This document shows positions 62,083-64,000 of a stretch of 64,000 nt of DNA, piece after piece. The position numbers were made by a program, and so were the translations under genes. Every line of letters starts with the position of its first letter. The stretch's first letter is position 1. The notes under the pieces were generated by a model that was given only the letters and a program-made list of their open reading frames with translations, was not told the DNA's origin and did not search any database. The stretch is from Apteryx mantelli (Eukaryota; Chordata; Aves; Apterygiformes; Apterygidae), in the NCBI RefSeq assembly GCF_036417845.1, contig NC_089979.1:27593958-27657957 (forward strand). Reading direction: 5' to 3'.

Positions 62083-63560
62083 GCTGTGTCTACACTAGCA
62101 AGTAATTGGTGTTACAGGAGTGGGTCACTAGATGAAGTTGCTAACATGCTCGCTATCTCTCCAGTGCATGAGCTTGAGGAGTTTTACTCTAATCTGTATT
62201 TAGGCCAGTCTCCTGGATTGAACATCCTGATGTTTGAAGCTGGCCTAAGGAAGGCTATTTTGCAGGTCTTTCTATCAACTGCAGACCTCTCTGGGAAATG
62301 CTATGCTATCCTGTTGTTGTCTCCTGCAGATGGTGACAGCACATTGCGGTCCCCTCCACCACTGCCTGCATGGTGCCTCGTGTAGCTACAAGCCCTGGTG
62401 GTTTCTGAGGCTCATTGTGCTGCTGCTCCTCAAACTCCCTCTTCTCCACACACACATGTTCCGAGTGTGGTCACTGGCTAAACTAAGGTACTGTATGTGT
62501 GGAGTGATAGGCTTAGTCCTGTGGCTGCAGCTTGCTCCTGGAGGACACCCATGAATGAATGGGTTCATGCCTGCCTTCCTAAATGTCTTTATGTAGAGGA
62601 GGAAAGCATGGACAGAGCTATTATTGCATCTAGGACTGCTTTTTCTTGATTGATAGGAGGGTCAGGGCCTGGGAGCTGAGCTCAAACTGCTGGTGGGAAC
62701 ACATCAACCTTGGAGTGGGGGACAGTGGGTACAAAGCTTTCAGATATAGAAAGGTGTATTTGAAGCTGGTGTTTGTGCAATGACAGTGAAGTGTAAGGAC
62801 ACAATTTCAAGAGTGTGTCTGTACTTTTAAGGAAGTGGCTATTGCCCTGTGGAACCTCATGACCCTTGACTTCTGGTTAGCAGCAAAGCGGTTTAGGGAG
62901 GACAAGTCTACTGAGGGTGATATAGTGATCAAGATCTTGAAGGTCATCCTCCAAACTATCTTCCTTTGAATAATACAGGCAGACAAAATCATCCAGGCCT
63001 TTGCTGTCAGTGGGTTGTGAAACTGTGTGGGAGCTGTTAACAAGATGCTTATTCACATCCAGTGCATGGCCCATGGCAGCTCTGACAACAGCTACGTGAT
63101 TGCTGTGCAGGTCTTGGTGAACTACCCAGGTAGATTCATGACCATCTTAGCAGGGTTTATAATGCCTTCTACAGCTCTAGCCAAAGAATCAAAGATGATT
63201 GTCACACCATCTTTCTCAAGAGGCCATTGCAGTGTTAAGGTGCCTTTGTGCAACAGTGAGATGCTGTTCATCTTCTGTGCTGCATGCGTCGTGAGGCTGT
63301 ATCCTGGCTGTGATGGAGCCCATGCCCTTATTGCATGCAGTGGGGGAGCGGAGTGTGCCTGATCTTCCAGCTGCAAGACGGTTGTGGGTGTTCAGGATGG
63401 CACTGGGGTACAGGATGCTCTCTGTGTCTTCAGTTATGAAGGACCACAAACAACTGAACGTCCGGGAAAGGAGCACATGGGATAGAGGATGTGGTCAAAT
63501 ATCAATGCTTTTTTCCAGTGTGGCAAATGCAATGATTAAATATGATGATTCCTAAAACTT
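62083..63560 (+). mobile_element. PIF/Harbinger DNA transposon relic
   Basis: The left end reads GGCTGTGTCTACACTAGCA, like the terminal inverted repeats of vertebrate Harbinger elements. From 62832 one frame reads VAIALWNLMT, NCVGAVNKMLIHIQCMAHGS and VNYPGRFMTILAGF in order. These correspond to the VAIALWKLATPDSYRSV, FPNCxGAIDGTHI and VDHxGRFxxIxAGW blocks of Harbinger transposases. Upstream, NCWWEHINLG at about 62680-62710 resembles the WWERI...L motif. Two TGA stops (62967, 63018), substitutions and loss of similarity after about 63200 show it is dead. The catalytic Asp of GAIDG has become Asn. The right end is not defined and may lie outside the window. Confidence 0.7.
62832..63197 (+). 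pseudogene. Harbinger transposase pseudogene (DDE core fragment)
   Basis: A single frame carries the recognisable transposase, interrupted only by TGA at 62967-62969 and TGA at 63018-63020. The order is a helix-turn-helix-like VAIALW...RFREDKST segment, then the first DDE block NCVGAVNKMLIHI with Asn where Asp is expected, then the VNYPGRF block. A few residues further (ALAKESKM) may correspond to HDARVFRNS. The family's usual length is about 350-450 residues and about 120 are visible here. Domesticated HARBI1 is intact in vertebrates and lies elsewhere, so this is an ordinary element relic. Confidence 0.65.
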
Positions 63561-64000
63561 TTCTTCTGTCGTCTCTCTAACTCTCTACTCCATTCCAGAG
63601 GAGGGGGTAGGAGTGTCTGACCACAAAGCTTGCGTTCTCATTTATTTGTTGGCTGTTGATTCACCATCTCTTTTGGGCAAACATAGCTACTTTGTCTTCC
63701 CTTGCCCCTTGACTTTTTGGACCTTTTCTGTGTATTGTATGTAGCTGTGATTGCTGTCTCCACAACAGCAATTTATTTGCCTGAGGAGAAGATGCAGACA
63801 GATGTCTGCCCTCTTCTCCTGAACTGTATGCAGGAGACGAACGAAGATTTGCTTGCTTTCAGTTTTGCTAGTAGATGACAGAAGAGCGGTAGGCAGGGGA
63901 GCACGCTAAGGGCTATGTAAGCAGCTATTGTGACTGAGAGGAGACAGACTCCCTCAGCTGTAGAGGGATGTGGGGCAGGCCTGGATAGTTGGGCTCTGCA

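Larger units (their letters stand above)
56394..64000 (+). other. FZD6: FZD6 intron following the first coding exon (partial)
   Basis: The intron starts at GTGAGT (56394) and has not ended at the right edge. No continuation of the Frizzled cysteine-rich domain was found in any frame. It contains a 17-C run at 56614-56630, a weak MIR-like trace at 58907-58928 (TTTTGGGCAAGCTACTTAAT), an unexplained 120-148-codon open frame at 59177-59623, an 18-bp tandem duplication at 60098-60133 and a PIF/Harbinger relic from about 62083. Confidence 0.8.

Overview
This is vertebrate nuclear DNA: AT-rich and CpG-poor, with widely spaced short exons, GT-AG introns, CpG-island promoters and worn interspersed repeats. 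Two protein-coding genes can be recognised, both on the + strand. BAALC appears complete as three coding exons (11884-12031, 29597-29766, 32946-33050), which join in phase into a 140-residue protein. The first coding exon of FZD6 lies at 56214-56393 and encodes the signal peptide and the start of the cysteine-rich domain. The rest of FZD6 lies beyond the right edge. BAALC followed by FZD6 in the same orientation is the gene order of human 8q22.3. The compact spacing, old MIR-like fragments, a PIF/Harbinger relic and the absence of mammalian Alu, B1 or L1 sequences suggest a sauropsid (bird, turtle or crocodilian). That assignment is an inference, and the species cannot be named from this window.

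Layout: 1-10.5 kb is intergenic sequence upstream of BAALC with no recognisable exon. 10.5-12.2 kb is the BAALC promoter CpG island; it carries a pyrimidine-rich 30-bp minisatellite (10981-11545), GGGGCC-type and G4-type tracts, two five-codon upstream ORFs and coding exon 1. 12.0-29.6 kb is BAALC intron 1; it holds a poly(A)-tailed retrocopy-like segment and three CpG-rich islets, one with an antisense TATA motif. 29.6-33.05 kb holds coding exons 2 and 3. 33.05 to about 37.2 kb is probable 3' UTR and downstream sequence. 37.2-55.2 kb is intergenic, with several unexplained long open frames and a possible MITE. 55.26-56.4 kb is the FZD6 promoter island, a noncoding exon, a 146-bp 5'-UTR intron and the first coding exon. 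56.4-64 kb is FZD6 intron, ending in a PIF/Harbinger transposase relic (62.08-63.6 kb).

BAALC is a small lipid-anchored cytoplasmic/membrane protein of brain and haematopoietic progenitors, and FZD6 is a Wnt receptor of the planar cell polarity branch. They are neighbours by synteny and are not part of one pathway. I found no tRNA, rRNA or CRISPR array, and no convincing new multi-gene system. The features most worth a second look are the BAALC promoter minisatellite and G4 block, the antisense promoter-like islet in intron 1, the FZD6 start-site arrangement and the unexplained open frames.
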